Origin: DASQHW01 sp038209365
Lineage (GTDB): Bacteria > Actinomycetota > Acidimicrobiia > IMCC26256 > PALSA-610
Reading direction: 5' to 3'
Assembly (NCBI GenBank): GCA_038209365.1
Contig: JBBQXS010000005.1
Coordinates: 65,359-129,358 of the forward strand
Length of the DNA: 64,000 nucleotides
The notes under the pieces are model-generated. The model did no database searches and had not been told where the DNA came from. It was given only the letters and a program-made list of their open reading frames with translations. This document shows, piece by piece, positions 16,634 through 25,633 of this stretch; positions within the stretch are counted from its first letter, which is position 1; each line of letters begins with the position of its first letter. The position numbers and the translations under genes are program-made.

Positions 16634-18040
16634 TCAGCCCCCCTTGTATTCGGCGACCGGATCGATCGTGAAGACCAGCGGCGGCTTGTCGCCGTCGCAG
16701 TCGAACGTGCCGGGCTCTACCGGGTCGACGCGCACGAACTTGTCGCCTTGCACCTGCATGCCGACGAGGCACGTGCTGCCCCGCTTCGCGCCGACATCGA
16801 TCTTCGGGATCATCCCGTTGGCGTCGAACTCGTGAATGTTCCTGATCGCCTCGAGCAGGTTGGCGCGGGTGATCGAGTTCGGATCGTCGTTATTCGCCTT
16901 CATCGTGTCGTTCACGGCCCGGGCGAAGATCTCTCCGGAGACCCAGGCGATCTCACCGAACCCGTCCGGCTTCTTGTCGTACTTGAGGAAGGCGGCGAGC
17001 TCGGCATTCGCGGCGGCGCCGTCCTCCATCGGAAGGATGTTCAGCCACACGTACTGGCCTTCGGTACTGCCCTGGCCTTCGGTGATCAGCCGCTTGTCGT
17101 AGCACTGAATCGAGCAGTCCCATATCTTCACCGTCGTGACACCCTGCGCCTTGGCCTCCTTGCGCATCAGCACCGTGCCCGAGTAGTCGAGGCCGTTGCG
17201 CGCGTAGTTCGACTTGTACCGCTTCATCGCCTGGGCCACCGGCGTGTACGCGGTCTGCAGATCCAGTCCGCTCTTGCCGAACTCCGCGTCGCTCACGATT
17301 CCCATCTTGTTCTCGGCACGGAAGAGCGGCGTCGACGCGGCGATCGTCGAAGGAAGATCCTTCGGGATCACGAACACGCCGTGAAGGTCTTCGTTGGGGT
17401 ACTTGTTGAAGTACCAGTCGTACGTGGTGAAGCCCACGCGGAACTCACGCGGTCCGGAGCCGCTGTACGGACACTTCGAACCGGTCGGGAGCGTGGCGAA
17501 GGAGACCTTCGAGCACTGGTGCACGGGTTCGGTCTGGAGCTCGGCGATGTCGGGGAGCCCGGTCGCCTTCCCGGCCTTGTCCGTGCAGCCTTCCATCCCG
17601 CTCACATCGTTGAGGAACAACGCAGTCGTCCCGACCATCGCGATCGAGTTCTGGCACGCGGTGGCAATTCCGTTCTTGGCGTCGTCGGGCGAGAGCTTGG
17701 AGTCGACCTCCTTCACGACGACCTTGCGGCAGGCGAGGCCGCCGTTCGCGTTCATGTAGGCGGCCCACGCTTTCACCGCGTTGATCGAGCCGAGGAAGAG
17801 CCCCGGCTTGATCGACGAGCCGACGTCGGCCATGACCGTGACGGTGATCGTCGTCGGCGTCACGCCGATCTCGGGCGAGGTGAGGGTTGCCGTCTTGCAC
17901 ACCTCGGGGGCGGTGTTCCCCGTGACCGCAGGGAGGGTCGTCTGGCCCGGAGGCGCCGTCGTCACCTTCTTGCCCCCGCCGCAGGCAGTGGCACCGAGCA
18001 TCATGACCACCGCAACCATCACGCCGACGCGGAGCCGCAT
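16634..18040 (-). CDS. substrate-binding lipoprotein of liv-type ABC transporter
   Basis: 468 residues with lipobox LGATAC, so anchored to the outer face of the membrane, then a type I periplasmic binding-protein fold (repeating alpha/beta pattern, motifs GGLACRKVVVKEVDSKLSP and an Asn/Gly-rich hinge). It would capture the solute and pass it to the fused LivHM permease, whose gene starts 39 bases downstream. ATG 18040 follows a GGGGGG run; the longer ORF start at 18112 adds non-signal sequence. Length is about 80 residues above classical LivK, typical of actinobacterial members of unknown substrate. Confidence 0.9.
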   Translation of the reverse strand: MRLRVGVMVAVVMMLGATACGGGKKVTTAPPGQTTLPAVTGNTAPEVCKTATLTSPEIGVTPTTITVTVMADVGSSIKPGLFLGSINAVKAWAAYMNANGGLACRKVVVKEVDSKLSPDDAKNGIATACQNSIAMVGTTALFLNDVSGMEGCTDKAGKATGLPDIAELQTEPVHQCSKVSFATLPTGSKCPYSGSGPREFRVGFTTYDWYFNKYPNEDLHGVFVIPKDLPSTIAASTPLFRAENKMGIVSDAEFGKSGLDLQTAYTPVAQAMKRYKSNYARNGLDYSGTVLMRKEAKAQGVTTVKIWDCSIQCYDKRLITEGQGSTEGQYVWLNILPMEDGAAANAELAAFLKYDKKPDGFGEIAWVSGEIFARAVNDTMKANNDDPNSITRANLLEAIRNIHEFDANGMIPKIDVGAKRGSTCLVGMQVQGDKFVRVDPVEPGTFDCDGDKPPLVFTIDPVAEYKGG

Positions 18041-18070
18041 GTTCCCCCCAGGGTCGATTGAACGGGCCGA

Positions 18071-18099
18071 AGCGTACGAACATTGTGCGCATCTGTCGA
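18071..18099 (-). promoter_or_regulatory. sigma-70-like promoter of liv-type operon
   Basis: On the minus strand TCGACA and TACGCT are separated by exactly 17 bases, giving a start about 25 bases before ATG 18040. The hexamers differ from TTGACA/TATAAT at one and three positions. Confidence 0.45.
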
Positions 18100-18186
18100 T
18101 CCGGATGTGCACGCGGGTGCTCGGCCTGGTTGCCGGCGCCGACGCCAGACGCGAGCATTCGGACGGGTGAGTGAGCAGGAGCTTGT

Positions 18187-19434
18187 GTGCCGGTAGCCAT
18201 TCCCACGTCCCGATATTTCTCGCCCGACTTCGCGCGGCTGGAGCGCGAACGGCTGTGGCCGCGGGTCTGGCAGCTGGCGTGCTCGCTCGACCATGTTGCG
18301 AACCCCGGCGACTTCCACGAGTATCGCGTCGCCGACCTGTCGGTCCTCCTCGTGCGAGGCGACGACGGCGAGTTGCGCGCGTTCCAGAACGCCTGCCGTC
18401 ACCGTGGCAGCGCCCTGTGCGACGGCACGGGCAAAGGCTTGACCGAGATCCGCTGTCCCTTCCACCGGTGGACCTGGGACCTCGCCGGGCGCCTGCGGGA
18501 AGTGCCGTCGCGTCGCGCCTTCGGGATCCTCGACGATGACGTGCCGCTCGTCCCCGCGCAGGTGGGCACCTGGGGACCGATGGTGTTCGTCAATCTCGCG
18601 CTCGACGCCGAGCCGCTCACCGATTTCCTGGAGGAGGTGCCGGACGATTGCGCGTGGGCGCGCCTCGACGAGATGCGATGCCTGATGTCGGTGACCGGAC
18701 CAGCTCGCTGCAACTGGAAGACCCTGATCGACGGCTTCAGCGAGACCTATCACGTGCAAGGCATCCACCGCGAGATGCTGCCGATGTGCGACGACGTGAA
18801 CGGACCGCAGCGCATCTGGCACCGGCACGGCAAGCTCGAGCAGTCGTACGGCCTGCCATCACCTCGCCTGCGCGAACGGCCATCCGACCAACAGATCTGG
18901 GTCGCGTTCGTGGAGATCATGGGCGTGCGCGTGGGAAATCTCGCGCAGCACGACGCCGGACCCGCGCCCGCGGTCGCCGAGGGCGGAACGGTGCGGTCGG
19001 CGATTGCCGAGGTCGTGCGGGAACGCGCGTTGCAGCACGGACACGACTGGTTCGCAACCCTCACCGAGGGACAGGTGCTCGACATGCACCAGTACAACCT
19101 GTTCCCGAACCTGACCGTGCTCGTGTTCTCCGACATGGTGCAGGTCGTGCGCTCGCGCCCCGGCGCGACACCCGATGACGCATTCATGGATGCATTCGCG
19201 TTCGCGCGCTTTCCGGCAGGTGATGCGACACCTCGCACGAAACCCGCCGAGGTCGCGGTGAACGAGGACGACGACTTGCCGCTCGGTCTGGTACTCGACC
19301 AGGACTTCAAGAACTTTGCGCGTAGTCAGCGCGGAGTGCACCAGCCGGGGTTGACGCACCTCACGGTGTCGCCCACCGAGGAGTGTCGCATCGTCAACCT
19401 GCACCGCAACCTCGAGGAGTTCCTCGAGCTCTGA
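18187..19434 (+). CDS. Rieske-type aromatic ring/terpenoid oxygenase alpha subunit
   Basis: 415 residues. The N-terminal Rieske [2Fe-2S] domain has Cys70, His72, Cys90 and His93 (NACRHRGSALCDG and RCPFHRWTWDL). The catalytic domain shows the 2-His-1-carboxylate region in SETYHVQGIHREM (about 185-197). Members hydroxylate aromatic acids, cholines or similar substrates using a separate reductase, for which no gene is adjacent. The start GTG 18187 has AGCAGGAG 6-10 bases upstream. It diverges from the liv operon and is convergent with modC. Confidence 0.9.
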   Translation: MPVAIPTSRYFSPDFARLERERLWPRVWQLACSLDHVANPGDFHEYRVADLSVLLVRGDDGELRAFQNACRHRGSALCDGTGKGLTEIRCPFHRWTWDLAGRLREVPSRRAFGILDDDVPLVPAQVGTWGPMVFVNLALDAEPLTDFLEEVPDDCAWARLDEMRCLMSVTGPARCNWKTLIDGFSETYHVQGIHREMLPMCDDVNGPQRIWHRHGKLEQSYGLPSPRLRERPSDQQIWVAFVEIMGVRVGNLAQHDAGPAPAVAEGGTVRSAIAEVVRERALQHGHDWFATLTEGQVLDMHQYNLFPNLTVLVFSDMVQVVRSRPGATPDDAFMDAFAFARFPAGDATPRTKPAEVAVNEDDDLPLGLVLDQDFKNFARSQRGVHQPGLTHLTVSPTEECRIVNLHRNLEEFLEL

Positions 19435-19455
19435 GCAGTCGGCCCGGTCAGCCGT

Positions 19456-19473
19456 GCCGCGCTCCGACGCGGC
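19456..19473. terminator. possible hairpin between convergent Rieske gene and modC
   Basis: GCCGCG (19456-19461) pairs with CGCGGC (19468-19473), loop CTCCGA. No T-run. Position between two convergent gene ends suggests a bidirectional terminator. Confidence 0.35.
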
Positions 19474-19474
19474 G

Positions 19475-20527
19475 CTAACTCGGGAAGACGGCGATCTCGG
19501 TCGCCTTCACCGCGGCCCACACGCGCGAGTCGTTGCGGAATCCCAACGCGTTGACGGCGTCGGCCGTGACCTCGGCAACAATCGGCAGGTCGCCGTCGAC
19601 TCGCACCCGGACGCGATCGCCGTAGCGCTCCATTCCGCTGATCACTCCGGGCCAGACATTGCGCGCCGTTCCGGCCGGCGCCGCTTCGTGGAGCACGACG
19701 GCGCTCGGCGCGACGACGGCGAGCACAGGACCGGCGTGATTCTCGGCAACCGTCAATGTCGCACCTTGGGCGAGACGGATCGCGTGGCCCGCAGCGACGC
19801 CCTGGTACAGGTTCACGCCGACGAGATCGGCGACATACGAGGAGCGCGGCCTCGCCGCGATCTCGTCGGGTGCCCCGACCTGGGTGATGTGCCCGTCTTC
19901 GAGGATCACGATGCGATCAGCGAGCGTCAGCGCGTCAACCGCATCGTGGGTCACGAGAATGCGCGCGCCGTGGAAGCCCGCGAGAAGTACGCGGAGCTCG
20001 CGGCGAACAGTGGCGCGGTGCTGCACATCGAGCGCCGCAAGTGGCTCGTCCAGCAGGAGCAACGCGGGCTCGGGCGCGAGCGCACGAGCGAGCGCAACAC
20101 GCTGGGCCTGGCCACCCGAAAGGGTTCCGGGCTTGGCGTCGTGCCGGTCGGCGAGGCCGACCCGCTCGAGCCACTCGAGGGCGCGGGCGCGCGCTTGTGA
20201 CCGGCGCATGCCATGAGCGCGGAGCCCGAACGCGACGTTCTCGAGCACGGTCATGTGCGGGAACAGCAGGTAGTCCTGGAACACGACCCCGATCGAGCGT
20301 CGTTCGGGCGGCACAAACAGATCGTCTCGCGGGGCGTCGACGACCTCGCCGGCGATGCGCACGGAACCGGCATCGAGCGGGACGAGTCCGGTGAGCGCGC
20401 GCAGCAGCGTGGTCTTCCCGGCGCCGTTGGGTCCGACGAGGACGCAGAGCTCGTCGTCGTCGACATCCACCTCGGCGTCGAGCGCGAAGGTGTCGAACGC
20501 GACACGAACGTGCGCCTGCAGCGTCAC
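19475..20527 (-). CDS. modC: molybdate ABC transporter ATPase ModC
   Basis: 350 residues. Walker A is GPNGAGKTT, the signature LSGGQAQRVALARAL, Walker B ALLLLDEPLAALD with the switch His in VTHD. The C-terminal third (about 280-350) is a TOBE/MOP-like domain that binds oxyanion. It drives molybdate (possibly tungstate) uptake through ModB. GTG 20527 overlaps the modB stop by 4 bases; the ORF extends further upstream only inside modB. Confidence 0.92.
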   Translation of the reverse strand: MTLQAHVRVAFDTFALDAEVDVDDDELCVLVGPNGAGKTTLLRALTGLVPLDAGSVRIAGEVVDAPRDDLFVPPERRSIGVVFQDYLLFPHMTVLENVAFGLRAHGMRRSQARARALEWLERVGLADRHDAKPGTLSGGQAQRVALARALAPEPALLLLDEPLAALDVQHRATVRRELRVLLAGFHGARILVTHDAVDALTLADRIVILEDGHITQVGAPDEIAARPRSSYVADLVGVNLYQGVAAGHAIRLAQGATLTVAENHAGPVLAVVAPSAVVLHEAAPAGTARNVWPGVISGMERYGDRVRVRVDGDLPIVAEVTADAVNALGFRNDSRVWAAVKATEIAVFPS

Positions 20528-21321
20528 CGCACCGACAGCCAACGATCGCGCAGCGAGAGCAGTACCGCGAACGACACGACGACGAGCACGAGGCTCAACA
20601 CGATCGCGGCGTCGGGATTCGAACCTTCGCGCGTCACGTACACGAACAAGGGCAGGGTCTGGGTCTTGCCGGGGAAGTTGCCCGCGAAGGTGATCGTCGC
20701 GCCGAACTCGCCCAGGGCGCGCGCCCAGCACAAGACCACACCGGCCACGAGTGACGGCCGCGCGAGTGGCAGCGTCACGCGCCTGAACACGCCGAGCTGA
20801 CTCGCCCCCAGCGTGCGGGCCGCCTCCTCGAGGCGCCGGTCGGTCGAGCGGAACGCGGCCTCGAGCGTGAGGACCAGGAACGGCATCGCAACGAACGTCT
20901 CGGCCGCGACCGCACCCGGTACGTGGAAGGGCAGGTGGACACCGGCGTCGTCCAGGTATTGGCCCACCAGCCCGCGCCGGCCCAGCGCGAGCGACAGCGC
21001 GACACCACCGACGACCGGGGGAAGCACCATCGGCAGCGTCGTGAGCGCGCGCACGAGGGTGCGGCCCGGGTACGCGACGCGCGCCTGCACCCACGCCAGC
21101 GGTACGCCGAGCACGACGGCGACGGCGGTTGCCAAGATCGACGTGACGAGTGACAGCCGCAGCGCCTGCAACGCGTCATGGTTCCGGAGCACGTCCCACG
21201 CCGATGACCACGGCGCCCGCCACACGAGCCCGGCGAGAGGAATCGCAAAGAACAACACCGCGACCGCGGCACCGGCACCGGCGACGCCCGGCACCCTTGT
21301 GCGTGCGCGGTCGCGTCTCAT
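20524..21321 (-). CDS. modB: molybdate ABC transporter permease ModB
   Basis: 265 residues with about six TM segments and the EAA loop EEAARTLGASQLGVFRRVTL that docks the ATPase. GEFGATITFAGN is a characteristic ModB/CysT-type motif. Start ATG overlaps the modA stop by one base (TGATG). Works with ModA and ModC, both adjacent. Confidence 0.93.
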   Translation of the reverse strand: MRRDRARTRVPGVAGAGAAVAVLFFAIPLAGLVWRAPWSSAWDVLRNHDALQALRLSLVTSILATAVAVVLGVPLAWVQARVAYPGRTLVRALTTLPMVLPPVVGGVALSLALGRRGLVGQYLDDAGVHLPFHVPGAVAAETFVAMPFLVLTLEAAFRSTDRRLEEAARTLGASQLGVFRRVTLPLARPSLVAGVVLCWARALGEFGATITFAGNFPGKTQTLPLFVYVTREGSNPDAAIVLSLVLVVVSFAVLLSLRDRWLSVR

Positions 21322-22079
21322 CAGCCGGGCGCGAGGAAACCGCGTGCCTGGAGCACCGCCTGACCTGCGCCGGACGCCATGTCGTCGACGAATTCCTGGG
21401 CAGCCGCGCGATGCTTCGTCGCCTTCATTACCGCTATCGGATACGTCGCGATCACATTCTGCGCATCGGGAATGTCGACGCCTTGCACCTGCGCGCCCGC
21501 GGCCTTGACGTCGGTGACGTACACGACGGCGGCGTCCGCGTCACCCGAGACCACCTTGGCGAGCGCCGCCTTGACGTCGAGCTCCAGCGACTTGGGCCGG
21601 GGCGCAGGCAGCCCCGCCTTCTCAAAGGCCTGGAGCGCATAGTTGCCGGCGGGCACCGCCTTGTCGGCGAGCACCAGGATCACCCCGGCTCGCTCCAGGT
21701 CGCGAAGCGACCTGATCTTCTTCGGATTGTCCGGCGCGACTGCGATCTGCAACTTGTTGCGCACGAACGTCTTGGGCGCCTCGACAAGGTTTGCATCGAC
21801 GAGCGCCTGCATGTTCTTCTCGTCCGCCGATGCGAACACGTCGGCCGGAGCCCCCTGCGTGATCTGCTGCACGAGCGCCGACGATCCCGCGAAGTTGTAT
21901 GTCGGCGCAAGTGGCGGACGCTCGGCGGCGAGCGGGCTCTTGGCATCGTTGAACGCTTCGGTGAGCGAAGCCGCGGCGAACACGTTGATCGCTTGCGCGC
22001 CCTTCTTGCTGTCGCTCCCGCACGCGCCCGCGCCCGCGAGAACGCACACGATCGCGATGATCGACATGAACCGCCGCAC
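21321..22079 (-). CDS. modA: molybdate-binding lipoprotein ModA
   Basis: About 252 residues: lipobox LAGAGAC, then the type II binding fold with the ModA hallmarks AASLTEAF, FAGSSALVQQI, GAPADVFASAD and AVVYVTDVKAAG. It traps molybdate outside the membrane for ModB/ModC. GTG 22079 is chosen because AGGGGTG lies 5 bases upstream and it gives a short lipoprotein signal; further upstream codons would overlap padR. The padR stop is 26 bases upstream, so the four genes form one operon. Confidence 0.93.
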   Translation of the reverse strand: MRRFMSIIAIVCVLAGAGACGSDSKKGAQAINVFAAASLTEAFNDAKSPLAAERPPLAPTYNFAGSSALVQQITQGAPADVFASADEKNMQALVDANLVEAPKTFVRNKLQIAVAPDNPKKIRSLRDLERAGVILVLADKAVPAGNYALQAFEKAGLPAPRPKSLELDVKAALAKVVSGDADAAVVYVTDVKAAGAQVQGVDIPDAQNVIATYPIAVMKATKHRAAAQEFVDDMASGAGQAVLQARGFLAPG

Positions 22080-22105
22080 GGCACACCCCTGTAGTCGCAA
22101 TGAGA

Positions 22106-22645
22106 CTATCGGGGACGGCGAGCGACTGCCTCGAGGAACCGCCGGACAGCCAGCGCCGACTCGCGCCGCCACGCCGCGAGCACGTCATCGAAACCGTCCC
22201 CGCGTGGACGCTTGCCCAGCGCCGCGAAGACGGGCGTGAGCTGCGCCAGCTGGCGTTGCACCAACTGGTCGCGGGGGCGGCCGGCCCGATCGAGCAACGC
22301 GAGCTTCACCAGCAACTCGCTGCGGACGTCGCGCACGTGCTCGACCGGGAGCTCGAGCCAGCGGCGGAGCGCGGCTCGCCCGCGCCGCGTGGCGCGGACG
22401 ATCGTTCGCTGGGGACCGCGGGCGCCCGGTGCCTCGCCGCAATCCTCGATCAGTCCCTTGCTCGCCAGAGTGGCGAGCGATCGGTAGACAAGCGGGCGCG
22501 GGACGGTCCACACCCGCCCGAGCGCGCCGCCCGCATCGAGCTCGCGTGTCACCGCCCAGCCGTGCGTGGGTGCCTCTGCGACCACGCCGAGCACGGTCCA
22601 GTCAGCGAGGGAAAGTACAGGCAACGCGGCGGCCACCGACCGCAC
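22106..22645 (-). CDS. PadR-family transcriptional regulator
   Basis: About 179 residues: an N-terminal winged helix (LADWTVLGVVAEAPTHGWAV, then a PLVYRSLATLASKGLIE recognition segment) and a C-terminal helical domain as in PadR/VirR proteins. It sits directly upstream of modABC in the place where ModE is usual, so it probably regulates molybdate uptake, or responds to a phenolic signal linked to Mo enzymes; this is inferred from context. The start is uncertain: GTG 22645, or GTG 22636 with TACGGT 7 bases before it. Confidence 0.85.
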   Translation of the reverse strand: MRSVAAALPVLSLADWTVLGVVAEAPTHGWAVTRELDAGGALGRVWTVPRPLVYRSLATLASKGLIEDCGEAPGARGPQRTIVRATRRGRAALRRWLELPVEHVRDVRSELLVKLALLDRAGRPRDQLVQRQLAQLTPVFAALGKRPRGDGFDDVLAAWRRESALAVRRFLEAVARRPR

Positions 22646-22660
22646 CGTACTTGTGATCCT

Positions 22661-23371
22661 TCACCCGCGCCTCGCGTCGACGGCCTCCGCGACGTCGACC
22701 GGCACGGCGAGCAGCCGGACGTCGATGAGCACGTGCACGACGATCGCGGCGAGCAACCCCGACGCGACTGCGACACCTGCGAGCGCCGCGCCGAGCATCG
22801 TGGTGAACACCACGCCGCGCCAGCCCTGATACAGGTGCGCGAGCCCGAAGAGCGCGGAGGAGACGACGCCGATCACGACAATGTTCTGCTCGCCGAGCAG
22901 GCCCGCCAGGAAGGTCACCGCGAACGCGCGATAGGTCACTTCGTCGGTCAGGCCCGTGCTCAGCGCCGCAACGACCCATGCGCGCCGCTCCGCGCGCGTG
23001 CGGGGAACAACCTCCGCAACGCGTTTCAACGCGTCCGCCACCTGGGCGCGGCCGTCGTCGCTGGACAGCATGGAACGGGTGCGCACGGCGCCGAGCGCGA
23101 GCGCACCGAGCAACGGCAGTGCGACCGCGAGATGTGCAAGGTCCGGTGGGACGAGCGGCACGCCGTAGCCGTGCGGGGCCTCGACGACGAACAGTGCCGA
23201 CGCGGCGAGGGCGATCCCGTACTTGAGCGGCAATGCGGAGAGGAACAGGCGTTCGCGAGCGCGGGGATCGAGCCACACCGTGGCGCGGAATCGGCGAAAG
23301 CGTGCACTGGCGCGCAGCGGCACGATCGTGGCGAGCGCCGCGAAGAGGAGCCCGCCGCCGACCGTGGCCAT
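22661..23371 (-). CDS. CPBP-family intramembrane metalloprotease-like protein
   Basis: About 236 residues, five to seven TM segments. The motif ExxxR appears in STGLTDEVTYRAF, FxxxH in FGLAHLYQG and a final HVLID, matching the CPBP (Abi/CAAX protease-like) core, although the first motif has DE in place of the usual EE. These membrane proteases process prenylated or peptide substrates, or act in immunity; the role here is unknown. ATG 23371 is the first start that gives a hydrophobic N-terminus. Divergent from moxR. Confidence 0.8.
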   Translation of the reverse strand: MATVGGGLLFAALATIVPLRASARFRRFRATVWLDPRARERLFLSALPLKYGIALAASALFVVEAPHGYGVPLVPPDLAHLAVALPLLGALALGAVRTRSMLSSDDGRAQVADALKRVAEVVPRTRAERRAWVVAALSTGLTDEVTYRAFAVTFLAGLLGEQNIVVIGVVSSALFGLAHLYQGWRGVVFTTMLGAALAGVAVASGLLAAIVVHVLIDVRLLAVPVDVAEAVDARRG

Positions 23372-23558
23372 GACGCCATATCGGCGCCGCCGTGCCGGTC
23401 TTGACCGGACCGGACCGGCCGCCGCCCGCCCGGTGTACATCGGGGCGCTTCGGCGACCACAATTGGCCACAGCGCACGTCCCGCTCGTCCGCATCCGGTT
23501 CACAGAATCCGCTGGCACCATCGACTCTTCCCGCCCTCGAGACTCGCAAAGGACAGGC

Positions 23559-24617
23559 ATGGAGCAGCCCCACGACCAGAGCAAGCGACACGCCGCGCTC
23601 TTGGAAGAAGCGCTGTTCGAGGTCAAGCGAGTGATCGTCGGGCAGGATCGCATGATCGAACGAGCGATGATCTGCCTGCTCGCGCGGGGTCACTGCCTGA
23701 TCGAGGGCGTTCCCGGCATCGCCAAGACGCTCACCGTCTCCACGCTGTCGCAGATCATGGGCGGGACGTTCGCGCGGCTGCAATTCACGCCCGACCTCGT
23801 GCCGGCTGACATCGTCGGGACGCGCGTGTGGCGGCCGTCGCGTGAAGAATTCGACATCGAATGGGGTCCGGTGTTCGCGAACCTCGTCCTCGCCGACGAG
23901 ATCAACCGGGCACCCGCGAAGGTGCAGTCGGCGTTGCTCGAGGTGATGGCCGAGCGCCACGTATCGATCGCGGGTCAGACCCGCAGGCTCCCGACACCGT
24001 TCCTCGTGCTGGCGACGCAGAACCCCATCGAATCCGAGGGGGTCTATGCACTGCCCGAAGCACAACGCGACCGATTCCTGATGCAGATCATCGTGCAACA
24101 ACCGTCGTATTCGGAAGAGGTGGAGATCGCGCACCGCATGGGAGTGAAACCCCCGACGGCGTCACAGGTGCTCTCGCTGGAGCAGCTCAGCGGCCTGCAG
24201 CAAGCGGTCGACGAGGTTTTCGTGCATCACGCGGTGCAGGACTACGCGGTGCGCCTGGTCATGGCGACGCGCGACCCGGCGGCGTGGGGCGTTCCCGATA
24301 TCGCACCCCACCTTGCGTTGGGCGGAAGCCCGCGGGCCACGCTCGGCTTGCTCGCGGCAGGGCGCGCGCTCGCGTTGCTACGCGGCAGGCGCTTCTTGAT
24401 CCCCCAGGACGTCTTCGACGTCGCGCCCGAGATCCTTCGCCACCGCTTGATTCTCACGTACGACGCGCTCGCCGAAGGCATCTCTCCCGAAGACGTGATC
24501 CGCACGCTCGTCTCGACGGTGCCGGCGCCGCACGTGACGCCCCGCCAGGACGACCCGCAGTCCAGAGGTGCTGCGTCCGGGACGGGTACCTGGGGAGAGC
24601 TCGAGAACAGCGCATGA
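23559..24617 (+). CDS. moxR: MoxR-family AAA+ ATPase
   Basis: 352 residues. Walker A reads EGVPGIAKT (about residues 49-57), Walker B LVLADEINRAPAKVQSALLE, and a sensor-1 ATQNP segment; the C-terminal lid follows. MoxR proteins are chaperone-like ATPases that act with VWA partners, encoded next in this operon. ATG 23559 has AAAGGACAGG upstream; the longer open frame to 23223 overlaps the divergent gene and is not credible. Overlaps the DUF58 gene by 4 bases. Confidence 0.93.
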   Translation: MEQPHDQSKRHAALLEEALFEVKRVIVGQDRMIERAMICLLARGHCLIEGVPGIAKTLTVSTLSQIMGGTFARLQFTPDLVPADIVGTRVWRPSREEFDIEWGPVFANLVLADEINRAPAKVQSALLEVMAERHVSIAGQTRRLPTPFLVLATQNPIESEGVYALPEAQRDRFLMQIIVQQPSYSEEVEIAHRMGVKPPTASQVLSLEQLSGLQQAVDEVFVHHAVQDYAVRLVMATRDPAAWGVPDIAPHLALGGSPRATLGLLAAGRALALLRGRRFLIPQDVFDVAPEILRHRLILTYDALAEGISPEDVIRTLVSTVPAPHVTPRQDDPQSRGAASGTGTWGELENSA

Positions 24618-25633
24618 CGACCGAACCCGAACGCCGCGCGGAGGGAGTTGCGCCGGTTGCCAGCAAAGCCGCGCAACTCCGGAGGCTCGAGCTCCTCGTC
24701 ACCCGGCGCCTCGACGGGCTGCTGCGCGGCGAGTTCCTGAGCCTGCGGCCGGGTCCCGGTTCCGAACCGGCCGGGAGCCGTCCGTACGAGGCGGGCGACG
24801 ACGCCCGCCGTATCGATTGGAATCTCACCGCCCGTTCGCTCGCGCCGCAGCTGCGCACGACCGAAGCCGACCGTGAGCTGCAGACGTGGGTGATCGTCGA
24901 CCGCTCGGCGAGCATGAGCTTCGGCACGACCACGCGGGAGAAGTCCGAAGTCGCGTTCGCCGCGGTCGCCGCCTTCGGCTTCCTCACCGCTCGGCACGGA
25001 AATCGTTTCAGCGTGCTCGTGGCGGGCGGTGACGACGTGGCGCGCCTTCGCCCCGCGTCGACACGTCCCGAGCTGCTGGCCGCGCTGTCGCAGCTGTACG
25101 ACGTGCCCCGCCGGGAACGGCGGCCGGGCTCGGATGCCGACCTCGCGGGCGCGTTGCAGACGCTCGAGCGCGCTCGTCCCCGTCGCGGTCAGGTCATCGT
25201 GATCTCCGACTTCCTCGACGCGGGCAACTGGCGCAAGCCGCTCGGGCGGATTGCCATCGCCCATCAGGTCCTCGCGGTACACGTGGTCGACCCCCGCGAG
25301 CTCGCACTGCCCGCCGCGGGCATGCTGTCGCTGGTCGACACCGAGACCGGCCGCCAGATGCACGTGCAGTCCAACTCTTCCAACCTCCGGGAGCGGTACG
25401 CGGCGGCCGCTCGAGCGCGCCATGACGACATCACCGATCAGATTCGCAAAGCCGGCGCCGAGCACCTCGTGCTGTCCACCGACCGCGACTGGTTGATCGA
25501 CATCGTGAAATTCGTCGCGAGCCGGCGCGTCGTACAGCGCAACTCGTTGCAGCGGAACGCACCGGCGACGCGCGCGAGTCGCACCGCGGCTGTCGGCCCC
25601 TCCTCCGTCCGACCGTTGAGGAGCCTGACGTGA
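24614..25633 (+). CDS. DUF58 protein, MoxR partner
   Basis: 339 residues. The DUF58 hallmark GSRPYEAGDDARRIDWN (about residues 58-74) is followed by a von Willebrand-like fold with IVDRSASMSFG, the D-x-S-x-S MIDAS motif. These proteins are partners of MoxR and bind metal through the MIDAS site; no membrane segment is present. The stop overlaps the next gene's GTG by 4 bases. Confidence 0.9.
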   Translation: MTTEPERRAEGVAPVASKAAQLRRLELLVTRRLDGLLRGEFLSLRPGPGSEPAGSRPYEAGDDARRIDWNLTARSLAPQLRTTEADRELQTWVIVDRSASMSFGTTTREKSEVAFAAVAAFGFLTARHGNRFSVLVAGGDDVARLRPASTRPELLAALSQLYDVPRRERRPGSDADLAGALQTLERARPRRGQVIVISDFLDAGNWRKPLGRIAIAHQVLAVHVVDPRELALPAAGMLSLVDTETGRQMHVQSNSSNLRERYAAAARARHDDITDQIRKAGAEHLVLSTDRDWLIDIVKFVASRRVVQRNSLQRNAPATRASRTAAVGPSSVRPLRSLT

